DNA of 64,000 nt from Streptomyces sp. D2-8 (GTDB lineage: Bacteria > Actinomycetota > Actinomycetes > Streptomycetales > Streptomycetaceae): NCBI RefSeq assembly GCF_023184515.1, contig NZ_JAAHBP010000005.1, positions 186,001 to 250,000 on the forward strand. Reading direction: 5' to 3'. Numbering within the stretch: the stretch's first letter is position 1; every line of letters starts with the position of its first letter. The translations under genes and the position numbers were made by a program. Shown here in pieces: positions 1 to 9,055 of this stretch. The notes below the pieces were generated by a model. That model saw nothing but the letters and a program-made list of their open reading frames with translations, had not been told where the DNA came from and searched no databases.

Positions 1-3000
1 GGTTGCTGGAGCGTTCCGCTGAGCTGGGGCCGGGCTGGCTGAGCGGGCAGCGGACCGGTTCGCTGGTCGCCCTGGCCACCCGGGGCGTCGACGCCCTCGA
101 CGACTACTTCTCGCGGTATCTGCCGCAGTTGGGTCTCGCGGTGGTCGTGCCGGTGGCGGTACTGGCGCGGATCGTCACCGAGGACTGGGTCTCCGCGGCC
201 ATCATCGTGGGCACCCTCCCGCTCATCCCGGTCTTCATGGTGCTGATCGGCTGGGCGACCCAGTCCCGGATGGACCGTCAGTGGCGGCTGCTGTCGCGGC
301 TGTCCGGACACTTCCTGGACGTCGTGGCGGGGCTGCCGACGCTGAAGGTCTTCGGGCGGGCCAAGGCGCAGACCGAGTCGATCCGGCGGATCACCGGCGA
401 GTACCGGCAGGCGACCATGCGGACGCTGCGGATCGCCTTCATCTCTTCCTTTGCCCTGGAACTGCTCGCGACGATCTCGGTGGCGCTGGTCGCCGTGACG
501 ATCGGCATGCGGCTGGTGCACGGTGAGATGGACCTGTACATCGGCCTGGTCATCCTGATCCTCGCGCCCGAGGCGTATCTGCCGTTGCGGCAGGTCGGGG
601 CGCAGTACCACGCGGCGGCGGAGGGGCTCGCGGCGGCAGAGGAGATCTTCGAGGCCTTGGAGACGCCCGTCCCGGCATCTGGCTCCGAGGCCGTGCCGGA
701 GGGTGCGCTGTCGTTCGAGGGCGTGACCGTCCGGTACCCGGGGCGTTCGGCGGACGCCGTCGCGAACGTGTCCTTCGGCGTCGAGCCCGGGGAGACGGTC
801 GCGCTGGTGGGGCCGAGCGGCGCCGGTAAGTCGACGCTGCTGAGCGTCCTGCTGGGGTTCGTGCGACCGGCCGAGGGGCGGGTGCGGGTCGGAGGTGTCG
901 ACCTCGCCGATGCCGACCTGGAGCGGTGGCGCGCCCGAATCGCGTGGGTGCCGCAGCGGCCGCACCTCTACGCCGGGACGATCGCCGAGAACGTACGGCT
1001 GGCGCGGCCCGGCGCCGACGACGACTCCGTCCGGCGGGCGCTGCGGGACGCCGGGGCGCTCGAGTTCGTCGACGCGCTGCCCGAGGGCGTGGACACCGTG
1101 CTCGGTGAGGACGGTGCAGGGCTGTCCGCCGGGCAGCGGCAGCGGCTCGCGCTGGCCCGGGCATTCCTCGCGGACCGGCCCCTGCTGCTGCTCGACGAGC
1201 CGACGGCGGCGCTGGACGGGGCCACCGAGGCCGAGGTCGTCGCGGCGGTGCGGCGCCTTGCGGCCGGCCGGACGGTGCTGCTGGTGGTGCACCGGCCGGC
1301 GCTGCTGGAGGTCGCGGACCGGGTCGTGCGGCTGGAGGTCGCGGACGGGGACGTACGGCCGGCGGAGCCCGAGAGCACCGCTGCCTTGGCCGGGGCGTCC
1401 GGCGTGGCCCGGGGGATCGAGACGCGGTCGGTCGAGGCCGAGCTGCCCACCCCCACCGAGTCCGTCGAAAAGCCGGCTGCAAGTGGTGTCCTCGCGCGCG
1501 TCCGCGCCATGTCCGGTGCCCGGCGTGGGCGCCTGGGACTCGCGCTGCTGTTCGGGAGTCTCGCGCTGGGAAGCGCCGTGGGGCTCATGGCCACCTCCGG
1601 CTGGCTGATCTCGCGGGCCTCGCAGCAGCCGCCCGTGCTGTATCTGATGATGGCCGTCACCGCGACGCGGGCGTTCGGGATCGGGCGGGCCGTGTTCCGG
1701 TACGCCGAGCGGCTGGTGTCGCACGACGCCGTGCTGCGGATGCTGGCGGACACCCGGGTCGCGGTGTTCCGCAGGCTGGAGCGGCTGGCGCCGGCCGGGC
1801 TGCGCCGGGTCCGCCGGGGTGATCTGCTCTCCCGGCTGGTCGCGGACGTGGACGCGCTGCAGGACTACTGGCTGCGGTGGCTGCTGCCCGCCGGGGCGGC
1901 TGTCGTCGTGTCGGCGGCGTCCGTCGGTTTCACGGCATGGCTGCTGCCCGAGGCCGGGGCGGTGCTCGCGGCCGGGCTCCTGGCGGCGGGGGTCGGCGTG
2001 CCGCTGATCACCGGCGCGGTGGCCCGGCGGGCCGAGCACAGGCTGGCGCCCGCCCGCGGGGTGCTCGCGACGCGGGTGGCCGATCTGCTCACCGGCACCG
2101 CGGAGCTGACCGTCGCCGGTGCCCTGCCCGCGCGGACCGCCCAGGCCCGCGAGGCCGACGGGGCGCTCACCCGGATCGCCTCGCGCGCCGCCACCGCCAC
2201 GGCCCTCGGCGACGGTCTCACCGCGCTGATCTCCGGACTGACCGTCACGGCCGCCGCTCTGGCCGGGGCGCAGGCGGTCGCCGCCGGGCGGCTCGACGGC
2301 GTGGCCATGGCCGTCGTGGTCCTCACCCCGCTCGCCGCCTTCGAGGCCGTGCTCGGGCTGCCGCTCGCCGTGCAGTACCGGCAGCGCGTGCGCCGGAGCG
2401 CGGAGCGGGTGTACGAGGTGCTGGACGCCCCGGAGCCCGTGGGGGAGCCGGAGCAGCCCCGGCAGGCGCCCTCGTCGCCGTTCCCGGTCGTCGTCGGAGG
2501 GCTGACCGCCCGGCACGCCGGGCAGGACCGGGACGCGCTCGCCGGGCTCGACCTGACCCTCGAGGAGGGCCGCCGGGTCGCCGTGGTCGGCCCCTCCGGC
2601 TCCGGCAAGACCACGCTGGCGCAGGTGCTGCTGCGGTTCCTCGACGCGGAGGCGGGCTCGTACACGCTGGCGGGCGTCGACGCGTACGCCCTCCGCGGTG
2701 ACGACGTACGGCGGCTCGTCGGGCTGTGTGCGCAGGACGCGCACCTCTTCGACAGCTCGCTGCGCGAGAACCTGCTGCTCGCCCGGAAGGACGCCACCGA
2801 GGACCAGCTGCGCGCCGCACTCGGCCGCGCCCGGCTGCTGGACTGGGCCGACAGCCTGCCCGACGGGCTCGACACGCTCGTCGGCGAGCACGGGGCGCGG
2901 CTGTCGGGGGGCCAGCGGCAGCGACTGGCGCTGGCCCGGGCACTCCTCGCCGACTTCCCCGTCCTGGTGCTCGACGAGCCTGCCGAGCACCTCGACCTGC

Positions 3001-3230
3001 CGACCGCCGACGCGCTCACCGCCGACCTGCTGGCCGCCACCGCGGGCCGGACGACGCTGCTCATCACGCACCGGCTGGCGGGACTCGAAGCGGTCGACGA
3101 GGTGATCGTGCTGGACCAGGGACGGGTGGTGCAGCGCGGGCCGTACGCGGAGCTGATGGCGGTGGACGGGCCGCTGCGGGGGATGGCGGAGCGTGAGGCG
3201 GCATCGGAGTCGCTGGTGGGGGCCCGGTAG
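1..3230 (+). CDS. cydDC: CydDC fused heterodimeric-type ABC exporter (5' end outside window)
   Basis: The reading frame is open from the first base, so the start lies upstream and about 100 residues are missing. Two complete ABC-exporter halves are joined in one chain: membrane segment, ATPase (Walker A GPSGAGKS near residue 270, LSAGQRQR near 374, Walker B LLLLDEP near 395), then a second membrane segment (about 510-790) and ATPase (GPSGSGKT near 863, LSGGQRQR near 967, VLVLDEP near 987). In the family CydD and CydC export thiols (glutathione or cysteine in E. coli) needed to assemble cytochrome bd oxidase; Streptomyces carries the fused form next to cydAB. The second Walker B region reads EPAEHLD, a usual CydC-type variation. 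It acts in the plasma membrane. The family call is firm; the transported thiol here is inferred. Confidence 0.93.
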   Translation, partial: LLERSAELGPGWLSGQRTGSLVALATRGVDALDDYFSRYLPQLGLAVVVPVAVLARIVTEDWVSAAIIVGTLPLIPVFMVLIGWATQSRMDRQWRLLSRLSGHFLDVVAGLPTLKVFGRAKAQTESIRRITGEYRQATMRTLRIAFISSFALELLATISVALVAVTIGMRLVHGEMDLYIGLVILILAPEAYLPLRQVGAQYHAAAEGLAAAEEIFEALETPVPASGSEAVPEGALSFEGVTVRYPGRSADAVANVSFGVEPGETVALVGPSGAGKSTLLSVLLGFVRPAEGRVRVGGVDLADADLERWRARIAWVPQRPHLYAGTIAENVRLARPGADDDSVRRALRDAGALEFVDALPEGVDTVLGEDGAGLSAGQRQRLALARAFLADRPLLLLDEPTAALDGATEAEVVAAVRRLAAGRTVLLVVHRPALLEVADRVVRLEVADGDVRPAEPESTAALAGASGVARGIETRSVEAELPTPTESVEKPAASGVLARVRAMSGARRGRLGLALLFGSLALGSAVGLMATSGWLISRASQQPPVLYLMMAVTATRAFGIGRAVFRYAERLVSHDAVLRMLADTRVAVFRRLERLAPAGLRRVRRGDLLSRLVADVDALQDYWLRWLLPAGAAVVVSAASVGFTAWLLPEAGAVLAAGLLAAGVGVPLITGAVARRAEHRLAPARGVLATRVADLLTGTAELTVAGALPARTAQAREADGALTRIASRAATATALGDGLTALISGLTVTAAALAGAQAVAAGRLDGVAMAVVVLTPLAAFEAVLGLPLAVQYRQRVRRSAERVYEVLDAPEPVGEPEQPRQAPSSPFPVVVGGLTARHAGQDRDALAGLDLTLEEGRRVAVVGPSGSGKTTLAQVLLRFLDAEAGSYTLAGVDAYALRGDDVRRLVGLCAQDAHLFDSSLRENLLLARKDATEDQLRAALGRARLLDWADSLPDGLDTLVGEHGARLSGGQRQRLALARALLADFPVLVLDEPAEHLDLPTADALTADLLAATAGRTTLLITHRLAGLEAVDEVIVLDQGRVVQRGPYAELMAVDGPLRGMAEREAASESLVGAR

Positions 3231-3331
3231 CGGCAGGGAAGGGCGCGCACTGGGCCGTTCGGCGCAGCGGGTCCCCCAGGCGTACGACGTGAACAGGACC
3301 GGGGCGGCGGTGTTGGGCGACGATCGCTGAC

Positions 3332-4399
3332 ATGCGCTCATATCGCCGTCATCGGCTGCTTGTTCCGGTCCTGCTGTGCGCGCTGGCCGTGCTCGCGGCC
3401 CGGCCGACGTCGGCGCACAAGGAACCCGGGAGCGGCACCGGGACCGGCGCGGACACGGGCCTCAGCGCCGAGGTGGCGCGGCTGTACGAGGAGGCCGCGG
3501 TGGCGACGCAGCAGTACGAGGCGGGCCGTGAGGAGGCCGAGGAGCAGCGGGCCGAAGCGCAGCGGGCGGAGGCGCTCCTGGACGCGCAGCGGCGGCACAT
3601 CGCCGCGCTGCACGAGGACCTGGGCCGGATCGCCCGGGCCCAGTACCGCAGCAGTGGTGGTCTGCCGGTGGCCGCGCACATGATCCTCGCCGACAGTCCC
3701 GACGGCCTGATGCGCGGTCAGCACGCCTTCTCGCAGGCGGATCTCGCCGTGAACAACGCGATCTCCAAGAACCAACGGGCCGAGGCACGGCTCGCGGCGG
3801 ACGAGGCCAGGGCCGCGGCCCAGTGGGAGGCGCTGGAGAAGCGCACCACCCAACTCGCCGGTCTGAAGGCGGACATCGAGCAGAAGCTGGAGACGGCCCG
3901 CTCGCAGCTCCAGGGGCAGGCGGACGCCGCGGTCGCCGCCGGGGCGTGCCGCGGGGCCGCCCGGCTCGACCAGCCGGAGACGGGGTTCACCGACGGCGAG
4001 TGGGTCGCGCCGGTCGAGACGTACGAGCTGTCGGCGTCCTACGGCAGTGGCGGTGCGCGGTGGTCGAACCGGCACACCGGGCAGGACTTCGCGGTGCCGA
4101 TCGGCACTCCGGTGCGGGCCGTGGGTGCGGGCCGGGTCGTGAAGGTGTCCTGCGGTGGTCCCTTCGGCATGGAGATCGTGCTCAAGCACGCGGGCGGCTA
4201 CTACACGCAGTACGCCCATCTCGCTTCCCTCGCGGTCGACCAGGGGGAGCACGTCAGCCCCGGCCAGTGGATCGGCCAGTCGGGCACCACGGGCAACTCC
4301 ACCGGGCCGCACCTGCACTTCGAGGCCCGGGTCACACCGGAGTCGGGCTCGGCGGTGGACCCGGTGTCGTGGCTGGCGGCGCGCGGGGTGTCCCTCTGA
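3332..4399 (+). CDS. Secreted M23 (LytM) peptidase with N-terminal coiled coil
   Basis: This 355-residue protein has a signal peptide (RRHRLLVPVLLCALAVLAA, cleavage near PTSA/H). A Glu/Ala/Arg/Gln-rich region at about 45-170 is predicted to form a coiled coil. The C-terminal LytM domain keeps the zinc ligands: H and D of HTGQD near residue 247 and the HLHFE motif near 328. The architecture matches NlpD/EnvC-like or RipA-style wall peptidases, in which the coiled coil gates an active or activator LytM domain. Zinc ligands are present, so hydrolysis of peptidoglycan cross-bridges is plausible. It follows cydDC by about 100 bp with its own ATG and is probably transcribed alone. The exact bond cleaved is unknown. 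Confidence 0.88.
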   Translation: MRSYRRHRLLVPVLLCALAVLAARPTSAHKEPGSGTGTGADTGLSAEVARLYEEAAVATQQYEAGREEAEEQRAEAQRAEALLDAQRRHIAALHEDLGRIARAQYRSSGGLPVAAHMILADSPDGLMRGQHAFSQADLAVNNAISKNQRAEARLAADEARAAAQWEALEKRTTQLAGLKADIEQKLETARSQLQGQADAAVAAGACRGAARLDQPETGFTDGEWVAPVETYELSASYGSGGARWSNRHTGQDFAVPIGTPVRAVGAGRVVKVSCGGPFGMEIVLKHAGGYYTQYAHLASLAVDQGEHVSPGQWIGQSGTTGNSTGPHLHFEARVTPESGSAVDPVSWLAARGVSL

Positions 4400-4417
4400 A
4401 ACACCCCGGCCCGGCGA

Positions 4418-5287
4418 CTACGGCAGTTCCGTCAGCAACTGCTCGATCACGACCGCCACCCCGTCCTCGTTGTTCGCGACCGTCCGACCCGAGGCGGCGG
4501 CGATCACGTCCGGGTGCGCATTGCCCATCGCGTACGACCGGCCCGCCCAGGTCAGCATCTCCACGTCGTTCGGCATGTCGCCGAAGGCGACGACCTGCTC
4601 GTGCGAGATGCCGCGCTCGGCGCAGCACAGGGCGAGGGTGCTGGCCTTGGACACGCCCGGGCCGCTGATCTCGAGCAGTGCGCTGGGGCTGGAGCGGGTG
4701 ACGTTGGCGCGGTCGCCGATGGCGAGGCGGGCCAGGGTGAGGAAGGCGTCGGGGTCGATCTCGGGGTGGTAGGCGAGGATCTTCAGCACCGGCTCCGCGG
4801 CTGCCGGGTGGTCAGGGCCCAGCAGCTTTTCGGCCGGGGCGAGGCTGTCCGGTATCTCCATGTGCAGCTTCGGGTACGCCGGCTCCTGGTAGAAGCCGTA
4901 CGTCTGCTCCACCGCGTACACCGTGCCGGGCGCCGCGTCGCGCAGCAGCCGTACGGCGTCCAGGGCGTTCTCCCGAGCCAGCTCCCGCACCTTCACGAAC
5001 CGGTGGGCACCGGGGCCGCCGTGCAGGTCGACCACGGCGGCGCCGTTGCCGCAGATCGCCAGGCCGTGGCCGTGCACGTGGTCGCTGACGACGTCCATCC
5101 AGCGGGCCGGGCGGCCCGTGACGAAGAAGACCTCGACCCCCGCCTCCTCGGCGGCGGCCAGCGCGGCGACCGTACGCGGTGACACCGACTTGTCGTCGCG
5201 CAGCAGTGTGCCGTCGAGGTCGGTGGCGATCAGCCGCGGCGGGAGGGTCTTGGCCGCGGTCTCGGGCTGTCGGGTCGCTGAGGTCAC
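4418..5287 (-). CDS. HAD-family (Cof-type) sugar-phosphate phosphatase
   Basis: The protein has about 290 residues. The nucleophile motif DLDGTLL is near residue 23 and the C-terminal [10 protein letters not shown] motif supplies the metal-binding Asp. The insert between them is the large cap of Cof/class IIB HAD phosphatases. I chose the GTG at 5287 because upstream in-frame residues are Arg/Pro-rich and unlike the family; the open frame itself extends to 5335. It converges with the M23 gene 18 bp away. A close paralogue lies downstream of serS (13343-14161). The substrate is probably a phosphosugar or FMN-like metabolite, but nothing in the sequence fixes it. Confidence 0.85.
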   Translation of the reverse strand: MTSATRQPETAAKTLPPRLIATDLDGTLLRDDKSVSPRTVAALAAAEEAGVEVFFVTGRPARWMDVVSDHVHGHGLAICGNGAAVVDLHGGPGAHRFVKVRELARENALDAVRLLRDAAPGTVYAVEQTYGFYQEPAYPKLHMEIPDSLAPAEKLLGPDHPAAAEPVLKILAYHPEIDPDAFLTLARLAIGDRANVTRSSPSALLEISGPGVSKASTLALCCAERGISHEQVVAFGDMPNDVEMLTWAGRSYAMGNAHPDVIAAASGRTVANNEDGVAVVIEQLLTELP

Positions 5288-5429
5288 CCGGACATTGTCC
5301 CGCACATGCCTGCACGGGCGTGCGGGGCTCCGCACAGGTGAGTGGATACCGCCCTCACCAGGGGCCCCTCACCAGGAGCCGCGCCGCAGGAGCCCCTCAC
5401 CGGAGGCTCCTCGGCACGTTCGTCCGGGC

Positions 5430-6332
5430 TCAGCGCAGCTGCGCCGGCGCCTCCATCGCGATCTGCTCGAAGACCTTCTCGTCGGCTGCGAACTGCGAGT
5501 CGGGGATCGGCCAGTGGATCACGATCTCCGTGAAGCCCAGCTCCACATGACGTCCGGCGAAGTCCACGAACGCGTTCAGGGACTGGAGCGGGCCGCCGCG
5601 GTCCGGCGTGAATCCGGTGAGCAGGACCCGGTCGAGATCGGTCATGTCCCGGCCGACCTCGGCGCAGATGTCGTCGAGCCGCTCCGCCTGCCCGCGCATG
5701 GCCTGAATCGACTGTTCAGACGTGCCGTTCTCGTACAGCTTGGGGTCGCCGGTGGTCACCCAAGCCTGCCCGAACCGGGCGGCGAGCCGCATCCCGCGCG
5801 GCCCGGTCGCCGCCACCGCGAACGGCAGCCGGGGGCGCTGCACACAGCCGGGGATGTTCCGCGCCTCGTGGGCGGAGTAGAAGTCGCCCTCGTAGGACAC
5901 GGCGTCCTCGCTGAGCAGCCGGTCGAGCAGCGGGACGAACTCGGCGAAGCGGTCGGCGCGCTCGCGCGGGGTCCACGGTTCCTGGCCGAGCGCGGTGGCG
6001 TCGAAGCCGGATCCGCCCGCGCCGATGCCCAGCGTGACCCGCCCGCCGGAGATGTCGTCGAGGGAGATCAGCTCTTTTGCGAGAGTCACGGGGTGCCGGA
6101 AGTTCGGCGAGGTCACCAGGGTGCCCAGCCGTAGCCGTTCGGTGATGCTCGCGGCGGCCGTCAGGGTCGGCACGGCGCCGAACCACGGGCCGTCCCGGAA
6201 GGTGCGCCAGGACAGGTGGTCGTAGGTGTACGCGGTGTGGAAGCCGAGCTGCTCGGCACGCGCCCAGGCCGCGCGGCCGCCTTCGTGCCAGCGGCGGTAC
6301 GGGAGGATCACGGTGCTCAGACGCAGACTCAT
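5430..6332 (-). CDS. LLM-class (luciferase-like) F420-dependent oxidoreductase
   Basis: This 300-residue protein begins [15 protein letters not shown] and follows the luciferase-like monooxygenase fold throughout. It has the early [11 protein letters not shown] stretch, the [19 protein letters not shown] barrel strand and a [16 protein letters not shown] segment that in this family contacts the flavin or deazaflavin. Actinobacterial members of this subgroup mostly use coenzyme F420; the choice between F420 and FMN is an inference here. It is cytoplasmic and monocistronic, with a perfect parS site just upstream of its start. The substrate cannot be predicted. Confidence 0.87.
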   Translation of the reverse strand: MSLRLSTVILPYRRWHEGGRAAWARAEQLGFHTAYTYDHLSWRTFRDGPWFGAVPTLTAAASITERLRLGTLVTSPNFRHPVTLAKELISLDDISGGRVTLGIGAGGSGFDATALGQEPWTPRERADRFAEFVPLLDRLLSEDAVSYEGDFYSAHEARNIPGCVQRPRLPFAVAATGPRGMRLAARFGQAWVTTGDPKLYENGTSEQSIQAMRGQAERLDDICAEVGRDMTDLDRVLLTGFTPDRGGPLQSLNAFVDFAGRHVELGFTEIVIHWPIPDSQFAADEKVFEQIAMEAPAQLR

Positions 6333-6368
6333 GACATCGAGCCTAAGGGAGCGCCGGCGGTCACCCGT

Positions 6369-6382
6369 GTTTCACGTGAAAC
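6369..6382. other. parS centromere-like site (perfect)
   Basis: The 14-bp palindrome GTTTCACGTGAAAC lies between the LLM gene start (6332) and the kptA stop (6444). It matches the established Streptomyces ParB binding site exactly. In Streptomyces about twenty such sites cluster within a few hundred kilobases of oriC and nucleate the segregation complex. The site is intergenic, with flanks CCCGT and ACGTC. Confidence 0.92.
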
Positions 6383-6443
6383 ACGTCACCGTGCGCGCCA
6401 GGGCGGGCACCGACACACTCCGCCGTCGGCCGGATGCGGCAGG

Positions 6444-6992
6444 TCAGTGCGATTCGGGGAAGCGCAGATACCGGGCCGGGACGGCCTGGGTCAGCCACAC
6501 CCCGTTCGCGCTCACCTGGAAGACATGGCCGTCGCGGTGCATGGCGCCCGCGTCCACCGCCAGCACGACCGGCCGGCCCCGGCGGGCGCCGACGCGGGTC
6601 GCCGTCTCCCGGTCGGGCGAGAGGTGCACGGCGTGCCGGTTCATCGGACGGAGCCCCTCGGCCCGGATCGCGTCCAGACTGCCGGCGATGGTGCCGTGGT
6701 AGAGGTAGGCGGGTGGAGTGGCCGGCGACAGCCCGAGGTCGACCTCCACGCTGTGGCCCTGGCTGGCGCGGATCCGGGTGCCCTCGACGGCGAAGCGCCG
6801 CTTGTCGTTGGTGGCGACGACATGGTCCAGTTCGTCGCGGGTGAACCGGAAGCCGTGCGTGGCGGCCGCGGCGATCAACGTGTCGATCTCCACCCAGCCG
6901 GCCTCGTCGAGCGTGAGCCCGATGCGTTCCGGCTGGTGGCGCAGATGCTTCGACAGGTACTTCGACACCTTCACGGTGCGTCTTTCATCCAT
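6444..6992 (-). CDS. kptA: RNA 2'-phosphotransferase, KptA/Tpt1 family
   Basis: This 182-residue protein matches the whole Tpt1/KptA family length. The N-terminal winged-helix part has VSKYLSKHLRHQPERIGL. The ADP-ribosyltransferase-like catalytic part has IRASQGHSVEVDL, YLYHGT and HAVHLSPDRETA. The Arg-His-Arg-Arg catalytic set of the family (R and H of LRH-type and QGHS segments, R in RIRA) is visible. The enzyme transfers an internal 2'-phosphate from RNA to NAD+. Fungi need it for tRNA splicing; bacteria have no such pathway and the natural substrate is unsettled. It stands alone on the minus strand, with a DnaA-box cluster just upstream. Confidence 0.93.
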   Translation of the reverse strand: MDERRTVKVSKYLSKHLRHQPERIGLTLDEAGWVEIDTLIAAAATHGFRFTRDELDHVVATNDKRRFAVEGTRIRASQGHSVEVDLGLSPATPPAYLYHGTIAGSLDAIRAEGLRPMNRHAVHLSPDRETATRVGARRGRPVVLAVDAGAMHRDGHVFQVSANGVWLTQAVPARYLRFPESH

Positions 6993-7048
6993 CCCACCAG
7001 GGTGCGGGAGAGACGGGAATCACGCGATCGAGTTTCACTTCGGAGGTT

Positions 7049-7102
7049 TGATCCACAACCAAGTATGGTTATCCACAGCAGAATTGGCGGTTCTGTGGAC
7101 AA
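7049..7102. promoter_or_regulatory. Cluster of three DnaA boxes upstream of kptA
   Basis: Within 54 bp there is TGATCCACA (7049-7057, one mismatch), TTATCCACA (7069-7077, perfect) and, on the other strand, TTGTCCACA (7094-7102, perfect Streptomyces-preferred box). The last box abuts the stop codon of the hydrolase-SDR gene. The arrangement could titrate DnaA or tie kptA transcription to it. The boxes are seen directly; the role is inferred. Confidence 0.72.
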
Positions 7103-8893
7103 CTAGCCGCCATGGAAGGGGTTTTGGGCCCCCTCTCGTACCGGTGGCTTCACTCGCGCGATGCTCCGCAGTGCCCCCGGCGCCCACCGCGACAGCCAAC
7201 GCGCACCCCGGGCCTCCGGCGTCACCGGCACCACCGCCTCGTTGCGCGTCACCGCCCGCAGGATCGCCCGGGCGACCTTCTCCGGCGGATAGTTCCGCAG
7301 GCCGTACAGGCGCGCGGTGCGCTTCTGCAGCCGCTTCTCCTCCAGGGCGTTCACACCGGCGAAACGCGCCGTCGACGTGATGGCGGTGTTCACGATGCCG
7401 GGACAGACCGCCGTCACGCCGATCCCCTGACCGGCGAGCTCCGCCCGCAGGCACTCGCTGAGCATCAGCACGGCCGCCTTGGAGGTGCTGTACGCGGGCA
7501 GCGCCCGGGACGGCAGGTAGGCCGCGGCCGATGCCACGTTGACGATGTGGCCGCCCTGCCCGCGCTCGGCCATCCGCCGGCCGAGGAGGCGGCAGCCGTG
7601 GATGACACCCCACAGGTTGACGTCGAGGACCTTCTTCCAGTCCTCCGGCGTGGTGTCGAAGAAGGAACCGGACAGTCCGATCCCGGCGTTGTTCACGAGG
7701 ACGTCCACCACTCCGTACTCGGTGGTGACCTTTTCGGCGAGCTTCTCCATGGCCTGCTCGTCGGAGACGTCGACCGTCTCCGCCCAGGCCTCGGGGGCGC
7801 CCAGCAGGCGGGACGACTCGGCGGTGCGGGCCGCCGCCTCCGCGTTCCGGTCGACGGCCACCACACGCGCGCCGGCCTCGGCGAAGGCGAGCGCCGTCGC
7901 CCGCCCGATACCGCTGCCCGCCCCGGTGACCAGCACGAGCTGCCCGCCGAACCGCTCGGCGTGCGCGCCGCTCACCGCCACCGGAGAGCGCCCGCTCTCG
8001 ACGGACGCCACGAACTCCTCGATCCATGAGGCCAGCCGGTCGGGGCGGGTCCGCGGGATCCAGTGCCCCGCCTGGATCGTCCTGCGGGTCAACTGCGGAA
8101 CCCACTGCTCCAGTTCATCGTGGAGCCGCTCCGAGAGGAACCGGTCCTCCAGGGACGTGATGATCTGCACGGGCGCGTGGGCGTGTGCGTCCGGGCGCGG
8201 CCTGCGCAGCCGGGGCCGGACGTTGTCCCGGTACAGCCAGGCCCCGTGTGCCGCGTCCGACGGCAGGGACGAGGTGGGGTAGTCGCTCCGGGGCACCCTC
8301 TCGACCCGCTCCAGCATCCGCGGCCAGCGCTTGCCGAGCGGGCCGCGCCAGGCCAGCTCGGGCAGCACGGGGGTGTGCAGCAGGTACACGTACCAGGACC
8401 GGGCGCCCTGCCCGAGGAGCTGGCCGACCCGGCGCGGGGTCGGCCGCTTCACGCGCCGGCCGATCCAGTGGCCGAAGTGGTCGAGCGACGGCCCGGACAT
8501 CGAGGTGAAGGAGGCGATACGGCCCTCGGTGCGCCGGACGGTGGTGAACTCCCAGGCCTGCACCGAGCCCCAGTCGTGCCCCACCAGGTGCACCGGCTCG
8601 TCCGGACTCACCGCGTCCGCGACGGCCAGGAAGTCGTCCGTCAGCTTCTCCAGTGTGAACCCGCCCCGCAGCGGACGCGGCGCCGTCGACCGGCCGTGGC
8701 CGCGGACGTCGTACGCCACCACATGGAAGCGTCCGGCGAGCCGCTCGGCGACCTCGGACCACACCTCCTTGCTGTCGGGGTAGCCGTGCACCAGGACGAC
8801 CGTCGGCCGCCCCGGATCCCCCATCTCGGCCACGCACAGCTCGACTTCGCCGGCCCGCACCCTGCGCTCCCGCGCGCCCCTCAGCAACGTCAT
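7103..8893 (-). CDS. Alpha/beta-hydrolase fused to short-chain dehydrogenase/reductase
   Basis: This 596-residue two-domain enzyme starts at ATG 8893 (MTLLRGARERRVRAG); the much longer open frame upstream is a GC artefact over the ABC gene. Residues 1 to about 285 form an epoxide-hydrolase-like alpha/beta-hydrolase with HGYPD at the oxyanion loop, nucleophile Asp in GHDWGS and catalytic His in AGHWIPR. Residues about 310-590 form an SDR with cofactor motif TGAGSGIG near 320 and active-site YSTSK near 468. Such fusions are conserved in actinobacteria as SDR family oxidoreductases without an assigned pathway. Channelling between hydrolysis and alcohol/ketone oxidoreduction is a reasonable inference. 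Localisation is cytoplasmic. Confidence 0.9.
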   Translation of the reverse strand: MTLLRGARERRVRAGEVELCVAEMGDPGRPTVVLVHGYPDSKEVWSEVAERLAGRFHVVAYDVRGHGRSTAPRPLRGGFTLEKLTDDFLAVADAVSPDEPVHLVGHDWGSVQAWEFTTVRRTEGRIASFTSMSGPSLDHFGHWIGRRVKRPTPRRVGQLLGQGARSWYVYLLHTPVLPELAWRGPLGKRWPRMLERVERVPRSDYPTSSLPSDAAHGAWLYRDNVRPRLRRPRPDAHAHAPVQIITSLEDRFLSERLHDELEQWVPQLTRRTIQAGHWIPRTRPDRLASWIEEFVASVESGRSPVAVSGAHAERFGGQLVLVTGAGSGIGRATALAFAEAGARVVAVDRNAEAAARTAESSRLLGAPEAWAETVDVSDEQAMEKLAEKVTTEYGVVDVLVNNAGIGLSGSFFDTTPEDWKKVLDVNLWGVIHGCRLLGRRMAERGQGGHIVNVASAAAYLPSRALPAYSTSKAAVLMLSECLRAELAGQGIGVTAVCPGIVNTAITSTARFAGVNALEEKRLQKRTARLYGLRNYPPEKVARAILRAVTRNEAVVPVTPEARGARWLSRWAPGALRSIARVKPPVREGAQNPFHGG

Positions 8894-9055
8894 CCGGCGA
8901 ATCTGGCAGTTGTTAGAGAGTTCGTCAATAGGAGCTACCCCGTCGTGGTAACTCTCAAGAACCAGCTCCCCTAGGGGCCCGTAATACTCAGGGCTGACCC
9001 GAAGACAGCTCTGCGGAGTGACGACCGCCACGCGCACGGCCCCTACCTTCAAAGG

